Shown: positions 1-12,719 of the stretch, piece by piece | How positions within the stretch are numbered: the stretch's first letter is position 1 | Layout of the letters: the number at the start of each line of letters is the position of its first letter | The notes under the pieces: model-generated | Told to the model about the DNA's origin: nothing | Database searches by the model: none | The model's input: only the letters and a program-made list of their open reading frames with translations | Made by a program: the position numbers and the translations under genes | NCBI GenBank assembly: GCA_902728285.1 | Contig: CACVBU010000819.1 | Span: forward strand, 248,001-312,000 | From: Clytia hemisphaerica | Taxonomy: Eukaryota > Cnidaria > Hydrozoa > Leptothecata > Clytiidae | Direction: 5' to 3' | Length of the DNA stretch: 64,000 bases

Positions 1-165
1 AAAGACGGCTCGCCATACAAATTGGACGGTTTCTACATGATTTGACGATAAAAATGAAAATTTGTTTTTCCTTTTTCGCCGATTACTAGTCTCTAGCTCT
101 CCATATAATGGTGCGGTCATGATGCAGTTATATCAGTAGAATCGCTAGGAAATTTTGAGCATGAA

Positions 166-683
166 CATAGTTTGCAGAGGGGTATGAACCCCCCTAGGTT
201 TATTTCATCCCCCCCTATATACCCATCCCCCCTTTTGTAATGAAATCTTATCCCCCCCTTTTTTTTACAGAAAATCCGTTTCGAAGGAAACTCGCTTTCC
301 CACCTACCAGCAAAATTATCAACAAGAAAGAGTATGAAGTATTATAGTCACGAGCCAACAATGACAGAATATAACTAGCGTTTTTCATTAATCTTGATCA
401 TTTTAAAATCTAATCTAAAATGTGTGTGTTCTGTTGAAAGTTCTTATTAATTTATAGATTACTTTCGTCATATGATAATAGTTGACTGGAGAAAATTAGG
501 CTGTTTGTTTCTAAGTGAAGTGACTAAGAACGTTGATTTTTAAACCCCCCCCTTTTTTATTTGATCCCCCCCTACATTCCCACCCCCCCCTAGTTTTTTC
601 GGCAGATCTAGGTACCCCCCCTACAAAGGCCCTCCAGAAAGTTGGCATCCCCCCCTATTAAAAAGGGGGGGGTGCAAACTATG
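166..683. mobile_element. MITE with C/G-run interior (copy 1)
   Basis: The ends are inverted: CATAGTTTGCA on the left and TGCAAACTATG on the right. The interior is dominated by runs of C on the left and G on the right. ATGAA flanks both ends and may be a 5-bp target duplication. A second copy lies at 10379-10717. No coding capacity is visible. Confidence 0.6.
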
Positions 684-1092
684 ATGAAGATATAGGCACC
701 TTTTCGTATAGGAGAGGTGTACCCAAAATATAAGCCCTAAAATTTTGCGCATAATTAGGCTTGAAACAAAAGAATTTTGTCACAACACGCTAATTATGCA
801 GATTTTTTAAAGCGACAACAAAAGAAACCTATTAACTCGACATAAACTCCCTTAAGGGCAAGAGACCTGGTATATGACGAGCCGTTTTTCCATTGTTTTC
901 AAGAAGCTGTTTTTCCATCTCTTTACATTCCTCTGGTCAAAAGTTATGACTGTTTTTTTAAGTAAAATCCAGATGAAAAATTGATGAAAAACCACTATTT
1001 AGAAGATTTGAGACAAAGAAGCATTTACAAAAATTTTCCGCAAAAATTTTTATTGTTCGGTAAAAGATACACCATCTACCGCGAAAATGTTT

Positions 1093-1299
1093 TCAAAATG
1101 TTTTTTCTTCGCCGAAACTAAGCTCTTCAAAGTTGAAATACTCTTCCTCGCAAAAGTCTTCATTTTCTTCCTCATCAAATTTTTTCAATGCAATTTTTGA
1201 ATTTTCAGATTCAGGAATAGTTTGTGTAACAGAAAATGTATAACCAGAGATTTGGGAAAAGAGGATAAGAATCGCCGCTGCTGCTCGCTGTTTTCTCAT
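1093..1299 (-). pseudogene. Acidic peptide of the TTAA element, 5' part replaced
   Basis: From about residue 20 onward this frame closely matches the peptide at 38538-38696: YTFSV, then TIPESENSKI, an acidic run and EELSFGEEKT. The first ~19 residues come from the terminal repeat of the inserted element at 1244-3537, so the original N-terminus has been lost. The peptide is probably a remnant of the transposon's own protein. Acidic N-termini are known in piggyBac transposases, but no catalytic domain is left here. Confidence 0.45.
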
Positions 1300-3537
1300 T
1301 GTTGATCATTGAATTCGGCGTCGTCTGAAGTCGCTAGGCTAGGCAACAACTTGGCCAAGAAGGTACTGCGAAAAAAATGGCGTTATGTGCAGTATTATAA
1401 CAGTTCAAGAAAAACTGTCTGAATTTACTCCTTTGGAGGGGTTTCCTACTTATATAAACAACTGAAAAGCAAATAACGATCTTTTGGGGTTTCCACTGAC
1501 AAAAAAATCTGCTGTTGCATGCTTTATTTTTTGAGAAAGAGATGGCGGAAGCAGGCATGCTAAAATTGGATGTGAAATGGGACCTTTTTATTTTTAGCTA
1601 GTTTGCCTTACTGGAAAGTCTTTCAGAGTCAAAAATAAAGTGGTTTGGGTTGGAAAAAGATTGTAGGTGACTAGCCTAGCTTTGGTTTTTATTGGCACCT
1701 TCTAGATCTTTTTGGCACATCCTTCAAAGATAGCTGAAAAATTATATGAAAAAGTGTATTTTTTTGTTTGTTAAGTTGAATAAAATTATTTTTTTTGTGT
1801 TGCAAACATAATTTTTATGGGTAGCAGTAAGGTTGATTAAGTGACAACCTATAGCTTAGTTTTACATGGCACATATCCTCAAACTTTCTTAGCATTTTGA
1901 TTGAAGATGGGCAAAATCGTCTAAAAATGTTGTATTTTTTTTTCCTAGTTTTAGATGAAAAAAAAAATAATGTTTTCCTAGCAAAACTTGCTTGCTGGCA
2001 ATGGATTTTAGATTTGGTAAGTACGCTAAATTATCCTTGATGCCTTTTTCTTTTTAGCTTCTACTGAGGAAAAACATTTTTTTGGGGTTGAAATTTCAAG
2101 TTTTTGTACTGTATGTAACAGAAAACAGAAAATTGCAATCAAAGTTCTAATATTTTTACTTATGTAATTTATAAAACTATGACTCTGACCGGTTTGGCTC
2201 TGACCGGTTAGTAGATTTGCTCTGACCGGTTAGTAGATTGGCTCTGACCGGTTAGTAGATTGGCTCTGACCGGTTAATAGATTGGCTCTGACCGGTTAAT
2301 AGATTGGCTCTGACCGGTTAATAGATTGTCCAGTTATATAAGATTTATTTCACCGGTTTTTGTCAGTGGTCGGTGATTTGTTGTTTGTGTTCTGTATTTG
2401 TTCATGATAGCTTGCTGCAAAGATCCTAATTCCCATTTTCATTATTATATACTTTCAGGTTAGTTACCATCATACTGCCCAATAACCTAGATCCATGAAT
2501 TATTTTGTACCTTCACGTGGTTGGTATACAATGAGAATTGGCTTAAATTTTGTCTGAATTTGTCACGTACAAAACTCAATATCCAACAAATTCTGCTAAT
2601 AAGATGGATGAGTGGAAACCATATTTAACTCAATGGCAACAACAATGGAATAATTCTATCAAATTGATTATGTGCATTATGTGTACCTAACAATCTTGGA
2701 TGTTTTTGGATTCAAATTTTTCCCTGTAAACTGAATATCAATTTGTATCATATAAATCCTCTCTGGAAAGTACATCTTGATTTGATTTTGATATGTAATG
2801 GCTGTAATTGCCAATGAAAATGAGTTCTTATGTGTACGTATGTAGTATATGAAATTTATTTTTTAATGGCAACTGAATTTCGATACCAAAACATGCTGCA
2901 TTATGTATTGATGATGTTTTGGTTTGTTTGCAATTGGATTGAGGGCTTTTTATCCCTGTTTTACCAGGATTTCCTGCTTGATTACGTAAATAGTCCCAAA
3001 CAAGACACCAGAATGCGGGTAGATTACAATTACAAGATATGAACCAACCATAGAGATATCAAAATGCTTTAATAGAAATTCCAGTTTGGACACTGAACTA
3101 TTTTCATGCATCACATTAAATAATTATTCATCTTCAGTCTGTTTATATTTATACTCTTTTTCTCTAAAATTTCATTTGAAAGGGTAAATTGCTTTTTATC
3201 TTTGAGTCACACCTCTATTGGAATCAGTGAGCCCCCCTAAACCCTTTTTCGCTCGACTAACACTGTATCCGCCCTGTCCAAAATGAAAAATGCTTATAAA
3301 AAAATACTAAAATACCCGATATTAAAAATATTTTTATTTCACTTTCGATATCAACCACGGCTGCCATTTTTTGTTTGTACTTCTAGTCTTGTGCGCATAG
3401 TATAATCAAGCGCTCCGATTGGTTCAGAACTAAAACAATCGATCGGGCGCAGATATTTCAATAGAACAAAAGGCTTCCTAGCCTATATTTCTATAGCTGA
3501 ATAGCGCAATTCTTATCCTCTTTTCCCAAATCTCTGG
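1244..3537. mobile_element. DNA transposon with 29-bp perfect terminal inverted repeats
   Basis: The ends begin CCAGAGATTTGGGAAA and are perfect inverted repeats for 29 bp. TATAA is duplicated on both sides (1239-1243 and 3538-3542). The uninterrupted site can be read in the related element near 38550, where one TATAA-like stretch is present. The 2294-bp interior has a 22-bp tandem repeat and no convincing transposase frame, so it is non-autonomous. Confidence 0.75.
2183..2328. repeat. 22-bp tandem repeat
   Basis: CTCTGACCGGTT recurs eight times. Most copies have a 22-bp period, with the filler alternating between AGTAGATT and AATAGATT. The array sits inside the transposon at 1244-3537. There are no spacers of varied sequence, so it is not a CRISPR array. 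Confidence 0.9.
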
Positions 3538-3810
3538 TATAACATGCCATAGTTTTGTTGGTTACATCAGTCAGAAAACACATTTTAAACACGGCAATTA
3601 TGAAAAATTCACTATGGTCAGAGCCCTTAAGTTATCAAAAATAGCAAAAAAAATTTTTTCCGGCAGGCCGCATGAGAGCTTTTTTCCTTAACCCGCATTC
3701 CGGAAACACTACATTTTTTCATTTTCGCCTAAATAATAATATATAGCCCACAAAAGGAGGCTCCGTATAATAGTGCGAATCTTTAAAGGACTCAAACATA
3801 GCCTCGAGTA

Positions 3811-6800
3811 TTAAAAAGCAAAATACACTTCAAAAGGTAACATACATTTAGAGTGTCGAATAAGATCAGGAGCATTATTAGTTGTATTAGAATAAGACGA
3901 TGTACTGCTCGTTGAAAGGTGCGAAGATGCAGAAGAGCTTTCTTGTGATGTACTTGAACGACCATATCTAGATTAGAAAAGAATAAAATAGTACTTTAAT
4001 ATTATCATTTCTTAGCTTGTTTACTAGTCTAGATCTAGACTTTTACTTTAAAAAATCTTATATATACCATTTATAGGGGTGAAATAAGGGTGAAAAGTCG
4101 AAAACTTTCTTCATCACCCGACCATGGTGAGCGACATATTTTTTCGGCCCCCTCAATTCGATTAGCACGCCGGGGGCCATGTATAATGGTCTGGAAATCG
4201 AGTCTACTTGCTTACTTCTAATTGCGATACGTACATAAATAGAGATAGGCTTTGTAAAGCTCTTCTTTCGAACAAGTGGTCGGTTTGATTAAATAGGTTT
4301 TGGGTAAGTTATGCAAGCTCTGATTCATAATTCATTATGATTATCAGAGTGTCTTAGCACTCCTCTATTATATTACTAGGGATGGTATTTTGTAAGAGTT
4401 TATTTTTCTGGCAACATTGTGAAATTTATGAATAACTGTCTCCTGTTTAACTTCAGGATTAGAGACTCTCTCCTTGGTGTTTGCTTGAGTATATTGTTTA
4501 AAGTATGGATTTATAGAAACTTGGAAAATAATTGAAATATGAAAAGGGTTATTCATGATATACAGCAGACTTTTGTTTATTCGAACTTCTATTATTCGAA
4601 TCTTTTTATAATTCGAACTTATTCATAGTCCCTCTCGAGAAGAAACCTACTAAAAATACTTTCTTATATTATAATTCAAATCGCTCTGTAATCCGAACAA
4701 ACAAAATTCCCCGTTTGAGTTCGAATTAGCGAGGGTCAACTGTAAAACGAAAAGAACAAATTACTGACCTCCCTTTAGAGGTGCTTCCACTTTCAAAATT
4801 ATGAATCTGTTTGGCAGCTTCCATGTAACATTTCTCAGAGCACAGTCCAGAGCAATAGATCTCATGTCCATCAATAACAGAAGAGAAGTCTTGTAACGTT
4901 GTACAACGTTGGCAAAGTTTACAGTTACCAACTTGTGGTGACGATTTGTTTTCGTCTGTTGTAGTGTTGGAAGCTGTTGTGGATGTAGAGGCAACGATTC
5001 CTGTTTTAGCAATTTGCGTAGGCGAGGTTGAGGATTCTAGAATTTGAAAATTTGAAAATTAAAAGCATCAAGTGAGTTACCTTAGTAAAAAGACCGACTT
5101 TTATTTTGTTACAGTAAAGAGTCTTTTTTCATAATTAATAATATGTCAATAAGGCCTTTCTGGCAAATTTTAAGGAAAAAATCATAATCGGATTCGGAAT
5201 AAGTTGTTGCTTTTATATAATATTTTATTATATAATGAGACCTGAGAAACCAAAACCTGAAATTGATGTTACATACCGTCATGTACAGTTTTGAATTTAC
5301 ATATATTTTCATTTGTTAAAATTTAAAATCCATATATTACTGTCAGTTTCACGCCTTGTGCGATCATCTGAAATACTAAGTTTTGAATTTATTTATTTGA
5401 ACTTTATAACCCAACTTAATAATGACTTTCATACAAACAATATGAATCTTCAGATACGTTAAAATATCTATAAAATATCTTACACACACCTGTTGCTGAC
5501 TCAGTATTCCAATCGATTTTGGTAGCATTAGATTTAGGTAGAGGTAGTTTGACCACAATACGTTCGTTATACTTCCTCATTTCTACTTCGTATTGATCTT
5601 CCCATACCTTTATTGAGAGGAGAATTTGGTAATTTAAAGGTCTAAAATAATAATGGGATATTCTAGAAAAAGTCTGTACCCCCTATGTTGAGGAGGTGTG
5701 ACGTCTAGGGTGGTCTTAAAAATAAAAATTCCAGGGGGTCTGGTTTTTCGAATGTCAAAATCAGTCAGTAAATTGAGGCGAAGATCTCCTCAACATAGAG
5801 CGTACAAATCTTTCTGCCCTGGAATAGCCCAATTTAACAAGAAAGATACTTTAAAGGAAGAAACTTTCGCGAGATCGAAGGTCACCATTCGCGAAAATTA
5901 ATTCCCACGAAATATGGTCCAATTCAAACGATCAAGAATATAGTTTGAATATAATAGCAAACCTTTCTTTCAGAGTCGGTCAACATGCTCCATTTACTGC
6001 TAATCAAACAAGCTAAATCATAAGGTGAACATCCAGGGTATTTGTGCTTGATCTCCTCAAATATCTAAAAGAAATACCGGGTGCGCCACAAAAAAGTTTC
6101 TCTCTTTAAAAGTAATTTTCTCGAAATCTAAAAATTTTAAAAGAACCATTCTTATTTTATTGGAAAGAAGAAAAATAAACTTAAATTTTGATGGGTCATT
6201 TATTGATTTCGATTCATTAGATCAAAAGTTATGCTCAATTGAATAAAAAAGTTACTTTTGGAAAGTGCTCAAAAATGTTAAAAATCGAACTATCAAATTA
6301 TTCAGAAGCATAATTACATGATGTATCAGTATTTTTGTTTCAGTCATTAAAAATGATAATTAGCTGTTTAAATGACCTTTTGTTATTTAAAGGAAGGTTG
6401 AATTTCAATGAAAGGAAGAAAATTCGTCGAAAAAGGCCAAAAAATCTGGTAGAATTCATAAAAATACATCAAATATGGGTTTCGAGGTAGATTCAGCCTT
6501 ACATAGACTTTATCCAGTCTAGAACCAAAAATCTGAGGAAAATTTCGGTAAAACTAAATCAAATTAATTTTGATGAAGATTTTGAACCCTTTCGACCCTT
6601 CGGTTTCAAAATTTATGTGTTTAGTTAATGAAAAATGCTCTTAATCATGTAAAGGCTATTGCGATTGCCAAATTTAAAGTAAAAATTTGATAGGTCGATT
6701 TTTAACGATTTCGAGCACTTTCTGAAAGTAACATTTTTATTCAATTGGACATAACCTTTGATCTAATGAATCAAATTTAATAAATAACCCATCAAAATTT

Positions 6801-9201
6801 AAGTCTATCTTTCTTCTTTCCAATGAAATAAGAATGGTTCTTTTAAAACTTTTAGATTTCGAGAAAATTAGTTTCAAAGAGAGAAACTTTTTTGTGGCGC
6901 ACCCGGTACTTTAAAATTATCTATTGTTTTTAAAATGGTTGTATACGGTTTATCAACTTTGAACAAAAAAGGAATAACACATACTACAGGGTAACCCACA
7001 AAAAATGAAAAAGGTAACCAGCTATGTCAATAAAAACGTTAGTTATTTCGCAGTTGAAAAGAGCAAAGGTCAAACTTAAATCTTGATATATAATTTAGTC
7101 CAATGGCTGGCAGTGGCTCAAAGGCATTTCAAGTCTAAGATTATTATATAGATTATTATCATAATTATAGAATTCAGAATTTAAGATTTTAAAGATGGAT
7201 AGAAATGCTTTCGAAGTCAAAAAATATTCATCTTTCTATCATATCTTTTATCATTAATGTTTCATCATAAATATTTCTTAAAAATATAAAAATAATACTC
7301 ACCATATTTCTGTAACTCATGTAAGGTGTCAAAGGTTTTTGTGGAAGTCCTGTTGTGCTTGGTGATTTCGGTGTATGCTATAAAAATAAAATTTAAAAAT
7401 AAGATTTTAGAGTAGTTTATTTAGAAGTCTTGTCTTAAATTTAGATGTATTTACTCAAAATTCTGCCAGGAAGTTCCCAACCCCTTAATTTGTTGAACTC
7501 TTCATTTCAATTACGAAGCCAGAGTCAAAAAGCAACTTTAAATGTGGACATTTCTAGAAATTAAATTCAGAAAAACAGAAATTATACTAACGGACATTAA
7601 ATAACTTTTATTTAGCCTGGTTTTACATTCCAGAAGCATATTCAAACATCAACATAACAAAAAAAATCAGATAATTTGAAGTGATTCCAACGGTGCATGC
7701 ATTCTTATTATGATTACACTTGAATTCATAGAGCAACTTGAAAAGAGCATACCGTAGCTTTGCTTTGAGTTCTCGAAACAGATTCGGTGTTGGTGGTGTA
7801 AGACAATGGTGACCCAGAAGAAGACATTGACCGAAGAGGATTCACTATTGCTGTGTTTGGCATCTCATCTGGTTTTTGAATGTTCTTCTTGGATTCTTTG
7901 CTTTCTGAAAAAGAGAAACAAATTAAAAGATCATTTCAAGTGTCACTGGTATTAAAGGAGGTCACATAAATTGTCAGGCCATGTTCTTTGCTTAGTCTGA
8001 ACATAACAGCCAAACCTGCAGGCCTTTTTTCTTCATTCTACCAACATAAACATAATAACGACAATTTTTTTATTTGAAAATATTTGAAATTCTTGCAGGA
8101 AATTCTGTTTCTAATTTTGAAAAAAAAAAAAACAATTAGCAGAATGATTTTTCTGTAAAAATTCTAGAGTGTGCTGTGCTAGAAATTTTTCAGTTAAAAG
8201 AAAGAATATTGTTCCATCTGGGAATAACACTGTTTGTAATTCTACCTACTTCTCAATGCCAAATAATATCAGGCATAAGTTACTCTTTTTTCCCCTAATC
8301 TTGATTGAAAAAATAAATGTATTGATTGTGCGGGTAATTTGCAATGCCTTTGAACAAAGAAAACTTGTCACACAGTGAAGAAGAAAATTACTAGCGGCTG
8401 CATCATCCAATGGTTTCCATTCATCTTCTGGTGATGAAGGCTCCTCTTTGATGGAATAATGTTTGGATGGTTTCTCTTTGAAATAAATCATACTAGCATA
8501 ACTATTGATGGGTCTATCTCTGTCAGTTTCTTCACCCTAGAAAAAAATAAAAACATGAAAAAATGACCAAAAGTAATGAATGATTAAACGGGGTAAAAGA
8601 TAACTGTAAGAATCTACTGTATTTACAGGGCCTGAAATAACAAACTCTAGACATGATGTCCGAAGCAAATCGATTCGGGTCGGACATGTCCGAATGAATT
8701 TTTAGCTATGATTGGTCGGATTGTCCGACGTGATCGTTTTTTGGTTTGACAAAAAATTAGACCAGCTAGAAATTTAGAAAGACATTAGTGGAGAGCATTT
8801 TTTGCGCTATGATTTTGACTTGCTTCCTTGCTTGAAAAAGGATGAATTGTTTGCTTTCAAACACAACGAATAGAGGACATTTTTAATTGCAGAGAGTTCC
8901 TCTGTGTAAATAAGAAGGTTGTGAATTTCAAATTTACGAAAAGATTCTTTTAATTTGTATGAATTTTTTAAGGGACTGAAAATATGGGTTGGACATAATG
9001 TCCGATTAGAATCTATTTTGGTTGGACATTTCATCGATTGGGTCGGACAATGTCCAATATCCGACCGTTATTTCAGGCCCTGTATTTATAAATACTTTTT
9101 ACTGAATGTGATTCTTCAATTGTGTCTCTAGTTTCACTAGCTTCTAGCAGCTCTTCTCGGTGCTCAGTCAAATCATTCTTTGTCGTACTGTCAGCCATAA
9201 T
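3811..9201 (-). CDS. HMG-box protein with C-terminal cysteine (YCS-type) motif, 8 exons
   Basis: This is a probable nuclear DNA-binding protein of 370 residues. Exons on minus: 9201-9103 (ATG at 9198), 8536-8392, 7904-7753, 7377-7303, 6064-5963, 5607-5490, 5036-4769 and 3967-3811. Every junction is GT-AG, the phases agree (0,1,1→0 after exon 4, 0, 1, 2), and coding length totals 1113 nt with TAA at 3813-3811. Correctly, exon 3 ends in phase 0. The N-terminus is acidic and Ser/Lys-rich with a sumoylation-like IKEE. The HMG box spans exons 4 to 6: KPLTPYMSY, then IFEEIKHKYP, WSMLTDSERK and VWEDQYEVEMRKY. The start of the box resembles SMARCE1-type HMG boxes. Exon 7 encodes CKLCQRC followed by YCSGLCSEKC, a pattern like FCS or MYM-type zinc fingers. 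The Ser/Thr-rich tail has a possible extra donor (GTATGT near 3849), so the 3' end could differ. Confidence 0.8.
4563..4742. mobile_element. pogo/Tigger-like MITE
   Basis: The 180-bp element is flanked by TA (4561-4562 and 4743-4744). Its ends are CAGCAGACTTTTG and, inverted, CAGTTGACCCTCGC, the latter typical of pogo/Tigger termini. ATTCGAA recurs inside. It lies in the last intron of the HMG-box gene. Confidence 0.7.
6077..6906. mobile_element. TA-flanked MITE (Tc1/mariner-type) in HMG-gene intron
   Basis: The terminal inverted repeats begin CCGGGTGCGCCACAAA and extend inward for well over 100 bp (6077-6200 against 6780-6906). TA flanks each end. The 830-bp element is non-coding. It begins only 12 bases upstream of exon 5 of the HMG-box gene, so its terminus forms part of that exon's acceptor region. 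Confidence 0.8.
8636..9082. mobile_element. hAT-like MITE in HMG-gene first coding intron
   Basis: The ends are perfect inverted CAGGGCCTGAAATAAC. TATTTA flanks both sides. Inside, TCGGACATGTCCGA-like words recur in both orientations. It sits about 20 bases inside the donor of the first coding intron, and reading through that donor gives a stop at the element edge. Confidence 0.75.
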
Positions 9202-9938
9202 CTGTTAAAGAAAGACAGATAATATTTTTTTTCTGGTAAAGATACTTGCTTGAATATCATTAGAGTTCGATGAGTAGAGTGCAAAACATTATTTGGTCAA
9301 AAACATTGATTAGGCAAAAGTTCAATGTTTTTCATCAATGACTGTCAGGAAATATTTTTGACTGTTAAAATATACAAATTATTGACAAAAAATATTCAAC
9401 ATTGACTGTCAATTAATTTTCTTGAAAACTAAAAGATAATATTTCCTGATTTACAGTCAATTTTTTGGCATTGACTGTCTATCACTCATTATATTGAGAG
9501 TTGTCAACAAAATAATTGACCTGAATTGAAACGTAATTTAAAAAATGACTAATTCACAGTTGCAAATATTATTTCATTCAATATCTAGGATATCCTTGAC
9601 TTTTATCCAATTTGTACTGCATGTTACATGATGGCAAGTAATATGTGCTGAGTAATTTGTTATTTAGCAAACTGAAGTATTCTCCTAAAGGCCTTAGCTT
9701 CCTTGTATTTCTTAATTAATATGTACACTTTTTTCTAAGAACCAGAAAATTTTTCAGAGGCTGGGCTGCTCTTATACTTTTGGCACTTTGAGCCTCAAAA
9801 TTTTCTTACCCTGTTCTTATTTATAGGGTGTAATTGAGGTATTTTAAGTGTTATACCCAATTTTTACTACTTTAACCCCTAGATTGCTTGAAATCGAGTA
9901 ATTTCTCAGGCTCACCATTGTTCTTAATGATAATTCGT

Positions 9939-9984
9939 AAAACCCCCTTCCGGTAGGTGTTTACACCTACCGGAAGGGGGTTTT
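9939..9984. repeat. 22-bp-arm perfect hairpin
   Basis: AAAACCCCCTTCCGGTAG leads into a 2-base loop and its exact reverse complement follows. It lies just inside the left terminus of the TTAA-flanked element, a position where transposon hairpins often occur. Confidence 0.85.
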
Positions 9985-10378
9985 CACTACACTGACAAAA
10001 ATGCATTTTCTAATTATTCAATTAACCCTTTGAATGAAAGATATGCCACTTTCAACTTGAGAGGACTTAGCTGAAACACAAAGTAACATTTTTTTCTAGC
10101 TAAAAAATATAGTTAGTGGTATAAGAATGGTGGCTTTAGGGGTGTTTTTCTTTTTTATCCACAAAATTTGTAAATAATCAATACCAATAATCCCTCCAGT
10201 ACAAAGCATCAATGATAGTTTTTGTAGCTTTTTATGTTTTAATGGTTGGATATATATAATCAAACCCTCTATTCAGGTGGAAATTGCACCCTTTTTCATC
10301 TTGAAATTTTTTTTTGCCAAGTTAACACCAGAAAATCAAGAAATTCCAGTAAAAACTCAAATAACAATCATAGTGTGC

Positions 10379-10717
10379 AGAGTGGTCTGAACCCCCCCCA
10401 TTAATATTTCATCCCCCCTATAAAGGTATCCCCCCTATTCTTAAAATTTTTTGATCCCACACCATTTACAGGGGTCCGAGCCCCCAGCATATAATTTGTA
10501 CTCCCAGTATTGGGGAAGAATTTTGATGAATGAAATCAACATATAACATAAAAAAAAATTTTTTTAACAAAAAAGTTACTATCCCCCCATTTTTATTTGA
10601 CCCCCCTAAAAGCTCAAACCCCCCATTTTAACTGGAAAATTGCCCATCCCCCCCTATAAAGCCTTCCTTGAAAACTCAGACCCCCCCCCTTAAAAAAGGG
10701 GGGGGGTTCATACTATG
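10379..10717. mobile_element. MITE with C/G-run interior (copy 2)
   Basis: The ends CATAGTGTGCAG and TTCATACTATG match those of the 166-683 element, and the interior again carries C runs then G runs. AACAA occurs on both flanks. It is nested in the TTAA-flanked element. Confidence 0.6.
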
Positions 10718-12097
10718 AACAAGCTGCATTATTTCTTTGTTGTATACAGGACAGGTTCCAATCACTAATCATGATTACCTACCAGATAAAGCAAACAAAT
10801 GATACAAAAGAGCCTTTTAAAATGTGACAAACTTCTTGTTTTACTATGTCCAATGCTTCTTAAAAATACATTTTATGAAAGTTTATGAGCTCCAATAGCA
10901 TTTTTTTGATGAAATTTCACACTGAAATTTCACTGTTTAAAAGAAAACCCTATCGGTAGGGGGTTTTCTTAACTAATAGAATTTTAAGGTGTTCTAGCAA
11001 AAAACAATACTATAAGATCTTGCAAATGCATTGATTCGCTCTAAAAAGTTTTTAAGACAGATAATTTGTTGAAAAATGTTTCCTTTGAGACTGGACTAGT
11101 CTGGTCTAGCTCTACCGAAATTAAAATGATGAAAGCACCCCCTAATGTCACAATACAAGTATTTAAGGTTGTTACACCAATTGTATTTTCAAGATTTAAG
11201 TCTATATACATGAACCAAAGTAAGATTGGACTTTTTCTGATGAAAAATCCATCCTAATGTTGAGGAAAGTTAAAGTGACTGATAATTTTGGTTTAAGAAA
11301 TAGCAAAATATGGCATTTTCTGTGTTTTGAACCAATATTCAAGATTCTAACAGATATTCACCCTTGAATCTGATAGAAAACATGAAATGGTCACATGAAA
11401 ATACCAAAACAATTCCAAGAAAGTGCACTTTTTTTCATTATAATGCATTTTCATATTATTTTGGTCATGAGAAAACCTGGGGGTTTTATAACCTCTTCCA
11501 TTCTTAATTCTAACACTAGATTTTAAATTTGTATTGGTCCATGATATGTTCAATGTCAAAATCATATGTATAGAATACTTTTGCTGTGAGATAAGTTTCC
11601 AACCTGCCAGATAATGATATTTTGGCTTTTCTTGTGTTAAATGCTCTAATTTTACCAACAAATTTCCATATTTTTTATCAATTCAAAAAAATTGGTAGGG
11701 GGTAAGGGGTTTTCTACCCTTCTGTGAAGCATAATAGTTAAAGATACAGCAAAGCTTTAAAATTATTGTTTAAAAATAAGATGTATTATAGCCTTATGTG
11801 TAACCCTATGAAGTTTCAGGGCTAGGACTTACCTACTTGAATTTTCATGGACAGTTTTCTGAAAAATTGCATTTTCAACAGATTTTTTTCCGAATTTGCA
11901 ATTTTCAGCTGTGTGCCTTGCTAAAATTAGCTGGAGTATAGCCAAACGTTTTTTTGCAAAAGTAACTTTACTTTATAGACTAGTGTAACATACAAAAACC
12001 AACAGTATAGGTTTAAAGGTCTAAGAAGAGTATGCATTCATAAATTAGGGAGAAAAACACCTTCTAGTAGGTGTTTTTCCGTACGAATTATCATTAA

Positions 12098-12719
12098 TGT
12101 TCTTATTTTTTGGCGATTTTGAGCCTCATTGTTCTTATAAAATTGTTCAGTTCTTATAAAGTGTATATAAAAAAATGTAAAGAGAAAAGGTATCAGTGTA
12201 CTTTTTCTGGTCTAAATATAATGTGATAAATAACCTCCCCAAACAACCCATGATATCTCATAAATTGTAGCTATCTAACTCTCGCATCAAATTCCCCATT
12301 TTTCCAGAGAATTAATAACGATGAAAAAAAGCCATATGGAACAAATAAACAATAATGACCTTTATAGGGTACGATTTTATTGTTTGTCTGTTGTGCAATA
12401 CACTGAAAAGCCATATGGGTGGCACAGAGAAGATTATTGAAGCTGCTTCAAATTGAGTAATCTCATAGGGGAAGATTTAAAAATCTCTTTGCAAAAGTGC
12501 TTGCCTTGATAAATACTTCACGGAAGCAATCTTGGAAGAGACCACTTTCCTTTTTGTTGCAGATTTTAATATCAACTTTGCATTGCAGCTCAGTCTAAAC
12601 TCCTAGGATTAGAAACTAGGCAAGAATCTCATCTCTTTTCTCTTTCCCTTAAAGACAACAATACAATGCTGACATTAGTTGACACTACACTTTTCTAATA
12701 CACTTATATACACTATATA
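12098..12719. other. No gene seen
   Basis: AT-rich sequence with stops in all frames. I see no exon, repeat or RNA gene in it. Confidence 0.6.

Larger units (their letters stand above)
856..3626 (-). mobile_element. TTAA-flanked DNA transposon, copy 1, interrupted
   Basis: The right end, ACTATGGTCAGAGCCC followed by TTAA (3627-3630), matches the termini of the element at 38462-41556 and continues to match inward in inverted orientation. The left end is less certain. I place it after TTAA at 852-855, where GGGC...GACC resembles the terminus. The TTAA flanks suggest a piggyBac-type element. It is split by a 2.3-kb element at 1244-3537. Confidence 0.6.
9928..12093. mobile_element. TTAA-flanked element with GGTAGGGGG hairpins
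   Basis: A 12-bp perfect inverted repeat, TGATAATTCGTA, bounds the element, and TTAA lies just outside at 9924-9927 and 12094-12097. Hairpins made of runs of G with a GGTAG core occur at 9939-9984 and near 10945-10970 and 12060. A MITE (10379-10717) is nested inside. The many short frames show no recognisable transposase, so it looks like a non-autonomous piggyBac-type element. Confidence 0.6.

Noticed and set aside
2183..2328. Regular short repeats suggesting a CRISPR array.
   Set aside because: Contiguous 22-bp tandem units without distinct spacers, in a eukaryotic transposon.
4761..5012. An 83-codon minus frame starting at an internal ATG.
   Set aside because: The neighbouring frame over the same bases fits the phases of the flanking exons and encodes the cysteine motif.
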